DNA of 64,000 nucleotides, taken from contig NZ_CP026095.1 of assembly GCF_004006295.1 (NCBI RefSeq), forward strand, positions 1,908,001 to 1,972,000. Direction: 5' to 3'. The translations under genes and the position numbers were made by a program. Below the pieces are notes generated by a model. It did no database searches and had not been told where the DNA came from. It saw nothing but the letters and a program-made list of their open reading frames with translations. Of the stretch, positions 24,679 through 33,424 are shown one piece after another (within the stretch, counting starts at the first letter, position 1; each line of letters begins with the position of its first letter). The stretch is from Peribacillus asahii (lineage in GTDB: Bacteria > Bacillota > Bacilli > Bacillales > DSM-1321).

Positions 24679-25019
24679 ATGTTTCAATCTTTAGACAAGT
24701 TGGACATCTGAAAAAATGGCACAGATAACTGAAGTCCCTGTAGAGCTTATTTATCAAGCTGCATATTAGCTAGAAAAGCATCTACACTATAAAACACTAC
24801 AAGGGCTTTTCAAAGTTCCGATGCAGTAAATACAGGTGTTGCAATCAAGAATTTGTATTTGGTTCAGGAGATAGTTGGAAAGCTGAGAAGTGGACCTTTA
24901 CACATGGTAGGACAATCTTAGCTTTTCAGCCAGGTTATAAAATAAAAAGGGTAGTTAACAATAACAAATACGTACATTTAGTTATTCAATTAAATTTGCT
25001 AAGGGAATGGCTAAAATAG
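24679..25019 (+). pseudogene. Decayed gene fragments upstream of the helicase
   Basis: Short coding-like pieces are visible in different frames. MAQITEVPVELIYQAAY-stop (about 24717-24770) resembles the end of an HTH-like helix. A frame open to a TAG at 25017 reads EFVFGSGDSWKAEKWTF then HLVIQLNLLREWLK, like a short exported beta-protein. None has a plausible start or ribosome binding site, so I treat the stretch as gene debris. The following 150 bases hold an extended -10 (TGATATAAT, 25048-25056) that could drive the helicase. Confidence 0.35.
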
Positions 25020-25172
25020 AACGAATGTTTTTGTTTTTGCTCCTGGTTGATATAATATGGATATTAAAGAAAGAAGTGTCATACAATGAAAGTCCATAAA
25101 GGCTATTAGTTTCAAATCTAACTAATTGAACAACACTGCATAACTATATATTGTGACACGTAAAAGGGGATT

Positions 25173-27752
25173 ATGATGGGAAAATTAGAAGAGATATATC
25201 CGCTCGCAATTGAGCAAACGAAACAAAAGGTTATCCAGGATATTGAGCGCTATTTAGAGACACAAGATACGCTTCCTGCCTGGCAAACATATATTTCTGA
25301 CAGACAGTCTTATATTGAGCAGATTTGGATTAATGTTTGGCTAAATAAAGCTTCAAATGATGTACCGAGAAAAGAAAAAAAGGCCTTTTTGAATGAAAAG
25401 GGATATGTTACCGAAGGGACAGATAAAAAGCTAATTAATAAATTATTCCGTAACGAATTAAGAAATTATTATCCCTTTGATGTGCTGCCTTGGCTGAAAC
25501 AAACTTTATCTGAAAATGAGCAAGACTGGGAGCAAAGATATGTCAATGCAAGACAAACTTTCTTTAAGAGACAAGAAGAGAAAAGGCAGGCTGAACAGCG
25601 ATGGCATATTCGAGAAAAACTACAAAAGGCTGCTTATGACTTTTTGGATAAGAATGCTTTTCTTTCATATTTGCATGTCCGTTATCACGTAGCTCGAATG
25701 TTGTCTGATGATATTCAAAATAAGAAAAAGTATCATTATACAGAGCCCTACTTACTTGAAGAACCATTGAGGGTGCAGGGGGAGTTTAACGCGACAGATT
25801 ATGTAATGCTTACTGATTTCTTTGAAGAATTGACAGGTGATATTCACTCGCTATTTGTTTGGGGAAGAAGCGACTTTGAATATGAAACCTATTTCTATCG
25901 CTATGAAAGAATTGTGTCGGAATTCATTTTAGACTTTGCTCCGAAAACAGTTATGGAACATTTACCCGAGAAGTTAATGGAGGATTATACGGAAATTTAT
26001 GGTGACCCCCTGACTATAGGAGCTTTAAAAGGGGTGTTGCGAGATGAATTGGCAGATTTATCTGAGGCTTGTTTTGATGAGCTTCAGGAGGAATACCTTT
26101 CTGATTTGTTAAGACTGGCAGGGGTTCCTTTTGACGAAACTTTGCATCAGGAGATCTTTGAGAAAGATGAAGCGACTAGAGAACGAAGACTGGCCGAAGA
26201 GTTGGCAGAGCAGGAACGCCGGAAAGCAGAAGAGGAAAGAATCCTTGACGATATTTTTGGTAAGGCGTATAGCGCGGTCTTAGGAAAAGAAACGAGATAC
26301 GTGCTCCATATTGGAGAGACGAATACAGGGAAGACTTATCAAGCGCTGCAAAAAATGAAGAGCGCTCAAAGTGGTTTATATCTTGCTCCCCTTCGGCTTC
26401 TTGCACTTGAAGTTTATGACAAGCTGAATGCAGAGGGTGTCCCGTGCTCTTTAAAGACTGGTGAAGAAGAAAAGCTGATGGAGGATGCCAACCATATTTC
26501 CTCTACAGTCGAGATGTTTCATGAGAAGGACTATTATGAAGTGATGGTCATTGACGAGGCACAAATGATTGCTGATAAAGATCGTGGTTTCTCATGGTAT
26601 CGAGCCATCACGAAGGCAAATGCAAAAGAAGTACATATCATTGGAAGCCAAAATACTAAAATGATGCTTCTTAATCTCCTAGATGGGGCTGATATTGAAC
26701 TGCATGAATATAGCCGTGAAATCCCCTTGGAGGTAGAGAATGGAGAGTTCAGTTTGAAAAACACGCAAAAAGGGGATGCTCTTGTTTGTTTTTCAAGGAG
26801 ACGGGTTCTTGAAACAGCTTCCAGTTTACGACGGAACGGACATAACGTCAGTATGATATATGGCAGCATGCCTCCAGAAACAAGAAAAAGGCAAATTGAG
26901 CTTTTTAATCGTGGTGAAACCTCCGTTGTTGTCGCAACAGACGCAATAGGAATGGGGTTAAACCTGCCAATTCGTCGTATTGTCATCTTAGAAAACGAGA
27001 AGTTCGATGGAACGAGCAGGAGAAGATTGACCTCCCAGGAAGTTAAGCAAATTGCTGGGCGAGCTGGGCGGAAAGGCATTTATAACACCGGTAAAGTTGC
27101 ATTTACGTCTGACATTAAAATGATGCGTAAACTGCTGGAGCAGGCAGATGAGCCGATTAAAACTTTTGCCATTGCTCCTACATCAGCTGTATTTGAACGA
27201 TTTCAGAAATATTATCGAAACTTAGGGATATTTTTTGAACTGTGGGATCGATTTGACCCACCAAAAGGAACAAAAAAAGCCTCTCTTTCAGAAGAACGAG
27301 AGCTATATGAACTTATTTGTGATACGGAAATCGAAGCGCGCTTTCCCTTGATGGATTTATATGGATTTCTTCATCTCCCGTTTTCAACAAAAGAACCAAG
27401 ACTCGTCAATCAGTGGTTGGATACCATATTCGCGATTGCTGAGAATCGGGAGTTTCCAGAACCAGTCATCAAAAGGGGAAATCTAGAGGAGCTTGAGCTT
27501 TCGTATAAAGCTATTGGTCTTCATCTATTATTTTTATATCGTATTGATAGGAGGAGTGAAGCGATATATTGGGAAAGGGTCCGAGAAGAGATTAGTAACG
27601 GTGTGCATGATCAATTAAAAGATGAAGTAATCAATTACCAGAAAAAATGTAAACAATGTGGGAAGAAGCTGCCGGATGAATCACGTTTTCCAATTTGTGA
27701 CTCTTGTTATCATAGTAGATATCGAAGAAGGTATCGATCAAGTCAACATTAG
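25173..27752 (+). CDS. Suv3-like superfamily 2 RNA helicase with C-terminal zinc motif
   Basis: This 859-residue protein has a charged helical N-terminal region (1-350), then an SF2 helicase core. Motif I is GETNTGKT (about 381-388), motif II VIDEAQ (about 459), motif III GSQNTKM, motif V VVATDAIGMGLNLP and motif VI QIAGRAGRKG (about 626-635). The order and variants match the Suv3/mitochondrial degradosome helicases, which unwind RNA for decay. It ends in a C-x2-C ... C-x2-C pair (CKQCGKK, CDSC) followed by an Arg-rich tail. GGGG precedes the start; ATG 25173 and 25176 are both possible. The gene is probably co-transcribed with the small gene downstream. Confidence 0.9.
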   Translation: MMGKLEEIYPLAIEQTKQKVIQDIERYLETQDTLPAWQTYISDRQSYIEQIWINVWLNKASNDVPRKEKKAFLNEKGYVTEGTDKKLINKLFRNELRNYYPFDVLPWLKQTLSENEQDWEQRYVNARQTFFKRQEEKRQAEQRWHIREKLQKAAYDFLDKNAFLSYLHVRYHVARMLSDDIQNKKKYHYTEPYLLEEPLRVQGEFNATDYVMLTDFFEELTGDIHSLFVWGRSDFEYETYFYRYERIVSEFILDFAPKTVMEHLPEKLMEDYTEIYGDPLTIGALKGVLRDELADLSEACFDELQEEYLSDLLRLAGVPFDETLHQEIFEKDEATRERRLAEELAEQERRKAEEERILDDIFGKAYSAVLGKETRYVLHIGETNTGKTYQALQKMKSAQSGLYLAPLRLLALEVYDKLNAEGVPCSLKTGEEEKLMEDANHISSTVEMFHEKDYYEVMVIDEAQMIADKDRGFSWYRAITKANAKEVHIIGSQNTKMMLLNLLDGADIELHEYSREIPLEVENGEFSLKNTQKGDALVCFSRRRVLETASSLRRNGHNVSMIYGSMPPETRKRQIELFNRGETSVVVATDAIGMGLNLPIRRIVILENEKFDGTSRRRLTSQEVKQIAGRAGRKGIYNTGKVAFTSDIKMMRKLLEQADEPIKTFAIAPTSAVFERFQKYYRNLGIFFELWDRFDPPKGTKKASLSEERELYELICDTEIEARFPLMDLYGFLHLPFSTKEPRLVNQWLDTIFAIAENREFPEPVIKRGNLEELELSYKAIGLHLLFLYRIDRRSEAIYWERVREEISNGVHDQLKDEVINYQKKCKQCGKKLPDESRFPICDSCYHSRYRRRYRSSQH

Positions 27753-27781
27753 GCTAGCTTATTATGATGGAGATGTTTTAT

Positions 27782-28072
27782 ATGAAGTGGAAAGCTCATC
27801 AGCCGTATTATAGAATTCTTAGAGAAGTCACCTATAATGAACAAAGAACAGTCATTTCCGATCGTGATATGTATTTATACGAAAATAAAATTACTACAAA
27901 ATATCGTGAATTTCCTATTCATACCGTTCATGATATATCTTTTCGGAAAATGGGAGGTGAGGAAGGAATATTGTACCTTCATACAAGTGCGGGTGTATAC
28001 CCTTTTACTGTTAAGGATGATCCTGGGACGTTTATTCAAGTGTTTAAAGAGAGTAAAGGTCTTAGGGGATAA
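27782..28072 (+). CDS. Small PH-like protein of unknown function
   Basis: This 97-residue protein (start MKWKAHQPYYRILREV) lies 29 bases after the helicase. Its pattern of short strands with FPIHTVHDISFRK and GGEEGILYLHTSAGVYPF suggests a small beta-barrel PH-type fold. The final EVFKES helix supports this. I chose ATG 27782 with GGAG 9 bases upstream. There is no signal peptide or membrane helix. The function is unknown; it may act with the helicase because of the close spacing. Confidence 0.7.
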   Translation: MKWKAHQPYYRILREVTYNEQRTVISDRDMYLYENKITTKYREFPIHTVHDISFRKMGGEEGILYLHTSAGVYPFTVKDDPGTFIQVFKESKGLRG

Positions 28073-28273
28073 CCAATAGTTGGTCAAAAGTGCTTCTGGA
28101 GCATGTTTTCATCTTAGGTGGGAAAGCTAATAATGCTTGTTTAAAAGCGGTTTTTATCACAAATGAATGAGTGGTAAGACCTCACACCTGATGGAAGTTT
28201 CAAACAGTTCAACATACAAGATGAGACCTAACCATCATCAAAATTTAAAACATATAGATAGGGGAGTTCAATA

Positions 28274-28399
28274 ATGGGTAAAAAACATCGTAATCGCATC
28301 AATTCTCCAAAAAAGAATAACCATGTTCCAGAAGAAGCTGTTATTGCAGAACAAGAGGCACATGGTAAAGAGTTTTCTGCGCAAAAGCGAAAGAAATAG
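28274..28399 (+). CDS. Small basic protein (41 aa), possible spore protein
   Basis: MGKKHRNRINSPKKNNHVP opens this short Lys/Arg/Asn-rich frame, which ends AQKRKK. GGGGAG lies 7 bases before the ATG and a terminator follows. The composition is like the small basic proteins of Bacillus spores. No family is recognised with certainty. It is too short to be listed by standard length cut-offs. Confidence 0.65.
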   Translation: MGKKHRNRINSPKKNNHVPEEAVIAEQEAHGKEFSAQKRKK

Positions 28400-28466
28400 T
28401 CTCGGACTCAATCATTAAAGTTTAATGGGAGTATGCCCTTTTAAAAAGCAATCTGTCTATATAGTC

Positions 28467-28504
28467 AAATACCGCTCATTCCATTATAAGGTGAGCGGTA
28501 TTTT
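28467..28504. terminator. Bidirectional terminator between convergent genes
   Basis: AAATACCGCTCA and TGAGCGGTATTT form a perfect 12-bp stem around a 13-base loop. Confidence 0.85.
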
Positions 28505-28515
28505 GCGTTCTTACA

Positions 28516-29307
28516 TCAATATCTTTGTGTGATTTCATTCATAGTCATCTCAATAAAATGTGTAATAAGTCGATTTAAATCATTAGCTGATTTTGTAGGG
28601 ATTTGATGCTTTACATGATTAATGACTTGTAATTCATTATATGGCAAGTTTTTATGTAATAACTCAGCATAATAATGGAATGGTTTATCTTTTTCACCAT
28701 AAACAAGTAAAACGGGTAGGGTAATGTTCTTTAGCTGATTAGTACAATTATAATGCAAACTATAACGGTAATACTGTTCGATATTTATTGCATCTCCTGT
28801 TAGGGCCTCATTAAACATCTTATTGAATAACTCTTGCTTATTTGAATTGCCCCACGAAATGGCTAGTGCAAGAAGTGGAACTGCTTTTTTATTGGCAAGC
28901 GATATTCCTAAAGAAATCTTTTGCTTTAACTCCCTATCTTTCACTTCAGACATACCGCTTATTACAATGCCTCCCAGAGCTCTATCAGGGGCATTTAATA
29001 AATATTCTAGTGCAATAGAGCCACCGGTTGAATAGCCGCATATGAATGCTTTTTGAATGTTTAAATGATCTAATAAACGTTTGATATCTTTTACAATTAG
29101 TGAATAGATAATTGGCGTGTCTGAATATTGACTTCTGCCATGGCCTCTAATATCAAAAGTAATAACTTTAAAATTCCGAGATAATCCTTCTACTTGGTAT
29201 TTAAAGTTTGAACTGGTAAGCACAGGGGGATGAATAAAAACGATAGGAATCCCGTTTCCTTTAACAGTGTAATATAAGTTTGCACCATCTATATCTAACA
29301 TTGGCAT
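28516..29307 (-). CDS. Alpha/beta hydrolase
   Basis: This 263-residue cytoplasmic hydrolase has the oxyanion segment HPPVLTSSNF, RGHGRS, the nucleophile elbow GYSTGG, an Asp in GEKDKPF and a C-terminal His in HVKHQIP, so the Ser-Asp-His triad is complete. I chose ATG 29307 (MPMLDIDGANLYY) because GAGGTGG lies 8 bases upstream. It is a single gene. Substrate is unknown; the family includes esterases and C-C hydrolases. Confidence 0.88.
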   Translation of the reverse strand: MPMLDIDGANLYYTVKGNGIPIVFIHPPVLTSSNFKYQVEGLSRNFKVITFDIRGHGRSQYSDTPIIYSLIVKDIKRLLDHLNIQKAFICGYSTGGSIALEYLLNAPDRALGGIVISGMSEVKDRELKQKISLGISLANKKAVPLLALAISWGNSNKQELFNKMFNEALTGDAINIEQYYRYSLHYNCTNQLKNITLPVLLVYGEKDKPFHYYAELLHKNLPYNELQVINHVKHQIPTKSANDLNRLITHFIEMTMNEITQRY

Positions 29308-29490
29308 GTATATAACCACCTCAATCAATCTGAAATCATTTCTAAAATCTTTAAGCATTATTCTTTATTCAGAATGGTTAATATGTATTGCTGTACTCAT
29401 ATATTAAACCTAACAAAGAAATCATTATTTTACCTTAATAACAAGGGATTTGAATATAGAGATATACGTGCTGAAAAGGGTATGCATAAA

Positions 29491-29701
29491 ATGAAATTTC
29501 TAGTAGAAGAATACTTGCGTAATTACGGCCTGTTGTTCTTTGTAATCTATCCCTTTGAAATTTTTTTATATTTTATTTTTCCTTGCAACTATTTTTTTAT
29601 TACTAATTGTTTTGGTGTCTACTTTATTAATCATACCGATTGTTATAGTTGAGCGAAGCTTAGGCTTGAAACAAGTAAAAAGAGTGGGAGAAACTAGTTA
29701 G
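29491..29701 (+). pseudogene. Small two-helix membrane protein with a frameshift in a T7 tract
   Basis: An ATG at 29491, with AAAAGGG about 10 bases upstream, reads MKFLVEEYLRNYGLLFF and YPFEI up to a run of seven T's (29561-29567). In the original register the rest is unlikely protein, but one base on it reads FYILFFLATIFLLLIVLVS then VIVERSLGLKQVKRVGETS, a good second helix with a basic tail, ending at 29701. With six T's it would be a 69-residue protein. The shift may be a real mutation, phase-variable slippage or a sequencing error. Confidence 0.55.
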
Positions 29702-29928
29702 ACCTAAGTTAAACAGTGAAGTAACATAATCAATATTGCGTTGTAGATGTATGAAAGTTTTAAAAAAGTTTACTCATAACTTTATACATATGAGGAAAGA
29801 TAAACATTGTTATATCGATGCTTATCCTTTTTTATTTTAAAAAAATATGAAGGGAGTTTCATCCTTAGCGTATGTTTTCCACAGTTTGTTACTAATTACT
29901 TCATCTATAAATTAAGGAGATAATTGTT

Positions 29929-30444
29929 ATGAACTACAAAGTATTTCAGTCAGTCAATCCGCTGTCTAGACGTTGTTCTCCAATTGACTTGCTCATGATA
30001 TTGATATCAAATAAGATTCGTTATGTATTTATTTTTGTTTTGATTTTTATGTGGTTTAGAAATGATTTTTACAAAAAAGTGTCTTGCAATGCGGTGATAT
30101 CTGTAGGGTTAACTTTGTTTATTAACACTTTGATTAAATTGTTTTATTTTAAACCACGTCCATTTGTAAAACGTCGGGTTGGTATACTTATTCCTTCAAA
30201 AAAAGATTCTTCTTTTCCAAGTAAACATACTCTGCTTGTATTTGCTATATCTACTTCTATCTTTCTTTATGACCGTGTCCTTGGTTCAATCATGTGGATA
30301 TTATCTGTGTTGACTGGCTTTTCACGTATTTGGGTAGGTCATCATTATCCATCTGATATTATCGGAAGTGCCTTTATTGGCACTATGATCAGCATCACAT
30401 TAGATAAAGTGTCCAGATTCGCAAATTATTTTGCACGTCAATAG
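29929..30444 (+). CDS. PAP2-family undecaprenyl pyrophosphate phosphatase-like protein
   Basis: This 171-residue membrane phosphatase has the three PAP2 motifs: KLFYFKPRP, PSKH, and SRIWVGHHYPSDI. The opening MNYKVFQSVNPLSRR matches BcrC proteins, which recycle undecaprenyl pyrophosphate for wall synthesis and give bacitracin resistance. Motif 2 is PSKH, whereas BcrC normally has PSDH. AAGGAG precedes the ATG. It is a single gene ended by the long palindrome at 30528. It could be BcrC itself or a close paralog. Confidence 0.85.
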   Translation: MNYKVFQSVNPLSRRCSPIDLLMILISNKIRYVFIFVLIFMWFRNDFYKKVSCNAVISVGLTLFINTLIKLFYFKPRPFVKRRVGILIPSKKDSSFPSKHTLLVFAISTSIFLYDRVLGSIMWILSVLTGFSRIWVGHHYPSDIIGSAFIGTMISITLDKVSRFANYFARQ

Positions 30445-30527
30445 CAACTATATTTTAGACGATATCATGTGTAATTATTATTTGTTCTTTAGCCAGAGAA
30501 TAAATTGTTTCGGATTTTACTAATTTC

Positions 30528-30585
30528 AATTTCATTCACATAAAAATACCCACATTAAAGTGGGCATTTTTATGTGAATGAAATT
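30528..30585. terminator. 58-base palindrome shared by two convergent genes
   Basis: The arms run 30528-30552 and 30561-30585 with one A-C mismatch. The inner part is CCCAC-loop-GTGGG and the outer part TTTCATTCAC with its complement. A T7 run follows on the plus strand. The stop codon of the minus-strand gene lies at its right end. Confidence 0.8.
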
Positions 30586-30875
30586 CATTTTTTTGTCGAA
30601 GGATTTTTATCGAGTCCTAATTCCTTTGAAAACTCTGTTAGAGCAGCTTTTAGCATTGGATTAGCTGTTTGCGTTCGACTCCTGTTCGTTACATGTTCAA
30701 CAGGATTCTGCATATTTCTGTTTCGATTTTTACCTAATCCATAAGCGACTGCACTAACTCCTAGACCTAATAAAGACGTCCACATCATCCCTCTATTGTT
30801 TCTTTTTCTGCCAAACATTTTAAACATGTTTTTTCGCATCCCTATATTTAAAAGCGCAGATATCCAGTTATTCAA
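30585..30875 (-). CDS. DUF3918 (YrzQ-like) small protein
   Basis: This 96-residue basic protein contains the DUF3918-like stretch WTSLLGLGVSAVAYGLGKNR, a hydrophobic helix followed by an Arg/Asn tail, then a polar C-terminal helix (ALTEFSKELGLDK). I chose a TTG start at 30875 with GAGGAG 9 bases upstream (MNNWISALLNIGM); an ATG 21 bases earlier would place that site inside the coding region. Related proteins are common in Bacillus and have no known role. Confidence 0.7.
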   Translation of the reverse strand: MNNWISALLNIGMRKNMFKMFGRKRNNRGMMWTSLLGLGVSAVAYGLGKNRNRNMQNPVEHVTNRSRTQTANPMLKAALTEFSKELGLDKNPSTKK

Positions 30876-31041
30876 TGTCAAACACTCCTCAATCAATCAT
30901 TTGGAAAGCAAAATTGATGGCCTTCCATCATCTAATATTTGCTTTTTGGTGTTTGATAATGCTGGAAATGTTTTGATAGGGACTTAAATGTCAATAACCC
31001 TTCGATAAAATTGTTACTTAACAGATAACATTCTCATATGT

Positions 31042-31281
31042 CTAAAAAAATTTTTCGTTCATTTCCCATGATTCAACCGTTTTATAAGCGGTTTGCGGGT
31101 CATACCCTTTTCCGAGCAAATAGGCGATTGCTGCGACTTCTGTAAGTGCATGAGAATATGATGTAAAAGTTGCTTCTAGTAAACCATAATCCACAAAAGG
31201 TTTTACAGCCTGCAGTGTTTCACTTTTTAAATCTCTGTAAGGCATATAAAGCGTGTTATTTAAAGGTGGATAATAATACAT
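31042..31281 (-). CDS. Small conserved-looking protein of unknown function (79 aa)
   Basis: The protein opens MYYYPPLNNTLYMPYRDLK and then has a helical body with EVAAIAYLLGKGYDPQTAYKT. It is soluble, without Cys motifs or membrane helices. GAGGAAGGATGAGG lies upstream of the ATG, so translation is well supported. The Tyr/Pro-rich N-terminus resembles spore-coat-associated small proteins, but I cannot name the family. Confidence 0.7.
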   Translation of the reverse strand: MYYYPPLNNTLYMPYRDLKSETLQAVKPFVDYGLLEATFTSYSHALTEVAAIAYLLGKGYDPQTAYKTVESWEMNEKFF

Positions 31282-31516
31282 TAGTGTTCCTCATCCTTCC
31301 TCGATATACTTCAAACGTGATGTTATTTTATGGTGAGGTTAGATATTGGTTTTTTGTCCTAATGAAAATTCCACATTTACCTAAAATTAAAAGTCCCATA
31401 TAACATATCTAATTTTAAAAAACTAAATTTGTAAATGTTTTTTTCTTGACTACACCCTTGAATTTGTTGCCCGGGGAATTTGTCCATTCGTGGTTGTGTC
31501 GGAGTATACTTTCATC

Positions 31517-31654
31517 TCAATACTCTATTTCATCATAGTCTTTTGGTTGAGGTACTGGTTGCGTATTTTCTTTGTTAGAAAAATCATTTACGGTTTGTAA
31601 TTCTTCTTGTTTTTCCGCGTTTATTTTTGCATGTTGTTTACCTTCTTTTTTCAT
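31517..31654 (-). CDS. Small charged protein (45 aa) of unknown function
   Basis: MKKEGKQHAKINAEKQEEL opens a frame that ends QPVPQPKDYDEIEY. AAGGAG lies 11 bases before the ATG. The protein is Lys/Glu/Gln-rich and probably disordered. It resembles the short hydrophilic proteins made in sporulating Bacillus cells. The rest of the 31282-31770 gap shows nothing clear. Confidence 0.6.
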   Translation of the reverse strand: MKKEGKQHAKINAEKQEELQTVNDFSNKENTQPVPQPKDYDEIEY

Positions 31655-31770
31655 GGTGAGAAACTCCTTCCACTTGTTCTAAATTTGATAGGCCTTATTT
31701 TAAAGCATGTACTATATAGGTGAAAAAATACATTGGAACAGAAACTTAAACCTCTACGACAAGTACAGTA

Positions 31771-32160
31771 TTATAAGAACCGATTTCTAATTTCAGGAGA
31801 AGGTAATAAACAACTATCTTTTTTGCCAAACCATTTGTATCTATTTTTGGCGATTATTTCATAAAAGAAATCTCTAATAGGTCTTGGAATGATTAAAAGA
31901 AAATAGGGGATTTTCCAAAGGCCCTTTAAATTTTTGCAAACTTGAAGAGCTGCCGAGGATTTAAAATAACATTTGTTATGATCTATCAGAAAGAAACTAT
32001 CCATATCTTCTGGAGCATTAAATTGTTTTAACAATTGTTTACCAATATCACTTTGCAGGGAGGCAAACTTATAGTAGCCTATAGGGTCTCTTTTGATGAT
32101 GAATTGAACACTTTGGTCACAAAAATTGCACTCTCCATCAAATAAAATCACTCTGTTCAT
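31771..32160 (-). CDS. DCC-family thiol-disulfide oxidoreductase-like protein (DUF393)
   Basis: This 129-residue protein matches the DUF393/YuxK family: the N-terminal FDGECNFCDQSVQFIIKRD carries the DxxCxxC motif (Cys11, Cys14), followed by FASLQSD and the PYFLLIIPRPIRDFFY segment. The thioredoxin-like motif suggests a redox role, but family substrates are unknown. I chose ATG 32160 (MNRVILFDG) because AAGGGG lies 8 bases upstream. Confidence 0.9.
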   Translation of the reverse strand: MNRVILFDGECNFCDQSVQFIIKRDPIGYYKFASLQSDIGKQLLKQFNAPEDMDSFFLIDHNKCYFKSSAALQVCKNLKGLWKIPYFLLIIPRPIRDFFYEIIAKNRYKWFGKKDSCLLPSPEIRNRFL

Positions 32161-32410
32161 TTTCATTCCCCTTTTTAATAAGTATTCTATCAATATATGA
32201 CTAAAAGTAAAAAGGAACCATTCCAACAAGCTATGTAATGGCTAATCAAGGTCTAATTGGGGAGAAAATTATTGTTACAGTGAATCGAGAGATCATAAAA
32301 GAACTAGTGAAAAGTATAAAAAGAAGTAAATATTTTATCATTTTAGTGTTATATATAAGAAGAGTTTAACAACGAAAATAACATCTATTTTAGTAAGTGA
32401 GTGATTGTTT

Positions 32411-32800
32411 ATGAAGGAAAATCGAACAAAAAAATTAGAAAGCAGCTCTCCAACTGTTGATTCTACATATATTCAGCAGCATCTAGCTAATGAACGTACA
32501 TTTTTAGCTTGGATTCGTACAGCAATTGCTATTATTGGAGTAGGGTTTCTTGTTACAAATGTCCATTTTACAATGAAATCAAGCCTTTCCCCAATAGGTG
32601 ACTTATTAGCTAATATTATTGGGATATCTTCGGTTGGATTAGGTATTTTGACTATTATTATGGCTACCGCTGTATATATGAAAAAAATTACTGCTATTAA
32701 TAATCAAACATTTCGTGCACCTAAAAAGACTGTGGTAATACTTAGTATCTTTATTATTATCATTTCATTAGTTTTTTGTATATACTTTTTAATTGCTTAA
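32411..32800 (+). CDS. DUF202 (YidH-type) membrane protein
   Basis: This 129-residue protein has a cytoplasmic N-terminus and three membrane helices. The DUF202 signature HLANERTFLAWIRTAIAIIG is complete. The later helices are about 68-90 and 108-128. The start is ATG 32411; the ribosome binding site is weak. Function is unknown in the family. It is a single gene with no clear terminator. Confidence 0.9.
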   Translation: MKENRTKKLESSSPTVDSTYIQQHLANERTFLAWIRTAIAIIGVGFLVTNVHFTMKSSLSPIGDLLANIIGISSVGLGILTIIMATAVYMKKITAINNQTFRAPKKTVVILSIFIIIISLVFCIYFLIA

Positions 32801-32859
32801 TCTTATTATTTGTCAATCTTTATGGGGAAAATATTTTAAGAGCATGGTTGTAGCCGGGA

Positions 32860-32888
32860 ATAAAAGGGGGCGACCCATTTGAGTCGCC
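32860..32888 (-). terminator. Terminator of the 32.9-33.1 kb small genes
   Basis: On the minus strand GGCGAC pairs with GTCGCC around an 8-base loop, extended by CCC, and TTTTATT follows. Confidence 0.75.
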
Positions 32889-32896
32889 TGAACATA

Positions 32897-33067
32897 TTAT
32901 TCATCAAAAAATTCTTTGAATTCTTTCTTGTTAGGGCTATTTTTTTGTTCATATGGATTTTGTTCTGTTGCATTTTGATCCAAATTTGTAGTGATAACAA
33001 GTTTTGGACTTTCTGAGGGCTCAGCGTAAATTCTTGGAGTATGTTGGGTTTGTTTTTCTGTCGTCAT
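32897..33067 (-). CDS. Small polar protein (56 aa) of unknown function
   Basis: MTTEKQTQHTPRIYAEPSE opens this frame, which ends KKEFKEFFDE. GAGG lies 8 bases before the ATG and a terminator lies 9 bases after the stop. The sequence is polar, Gln/Asn/Pro-rich and probably disordered. It may share a transcript with the small gene at 33118. I cannot name the family. Confidence 0.6.
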   Translation of the reverse strand: MTTEKQTQHTPRIYAEPSESPKLVITTNLDQNATEQNPYEQKNSPNKKEFKEFFDE

Positions 33068-33117
33068 AGCTTCAGCCTCGCTTCAATGGTTTGGTTAACA
33101 TATGAAAGAAAATAGGG

Positions 33118-33252
33118 TTAATCACGTTTTTGTTTTTTATTTGATGAAGGAACTTCTATAGAACCTGTTTCTTGTGTAGTTGTGCCTTGACCTTCGACTT
33201 GTGAAGAACCAAGGACTGACTTGGAACGGTCTTCTTTAATTTTTTTACTCAT
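33118..33252 (-). CDS. Small hydrophilic protein (44 aa), possible spore protein
   Basis: MSKKIKEDRSKSVLGSSQV opens the frame, which ends PSSNKKQKRD. GGAGGTGA precedes the ATG by 5-6 bases, one of the best ribosome binding sites in the region. The composition resembles small acid-soluble or related minor spore proteins. It lies just upstream of the gene at 32897 and may form one operon with it. Confidence 0.65.
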   Translation of the reverse strand: MSKKIKEDRSKSVLGSSQVEGQGTTTQETGSIEVPSSNKKQKRD

Positions 33253-33424
33253 TTCGTTCACCTCCAATGTTACTTTTTGCTTAGAGGTAAGAAACTATGC
33301 AGGAGAAGATTATCCGTTAAAAAACAAAATAGTGTACAATTTTATAAATGGTTGCAGCGGGATTTACTTTATAAGAAGTGAGTGTCGCAACTATGTTGGT
33401 ATATACATAAAAGGAGAGATATTT

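Noticed and set aside
29561..29567. Programmed frameshifting at the T7 tract as a firm claim
   Set aside because: There is no downstream stimulatory structure to support it; a plain indel or sequencing error is equally likely.
32238..32369. Plus-strand frame of 43 codons before the DUF202 gene
   Set aside because: It has an ATG but no ribosome binding site and no recognisable composition.
33221..33424. Longer N-terminus of the methyltransferase-like protein
   Set aside because: It would overlap the divergent small gene at 33118 and lacks a ribosome binding site; TTG 33425 has AAGGAGAG at the right spacing.
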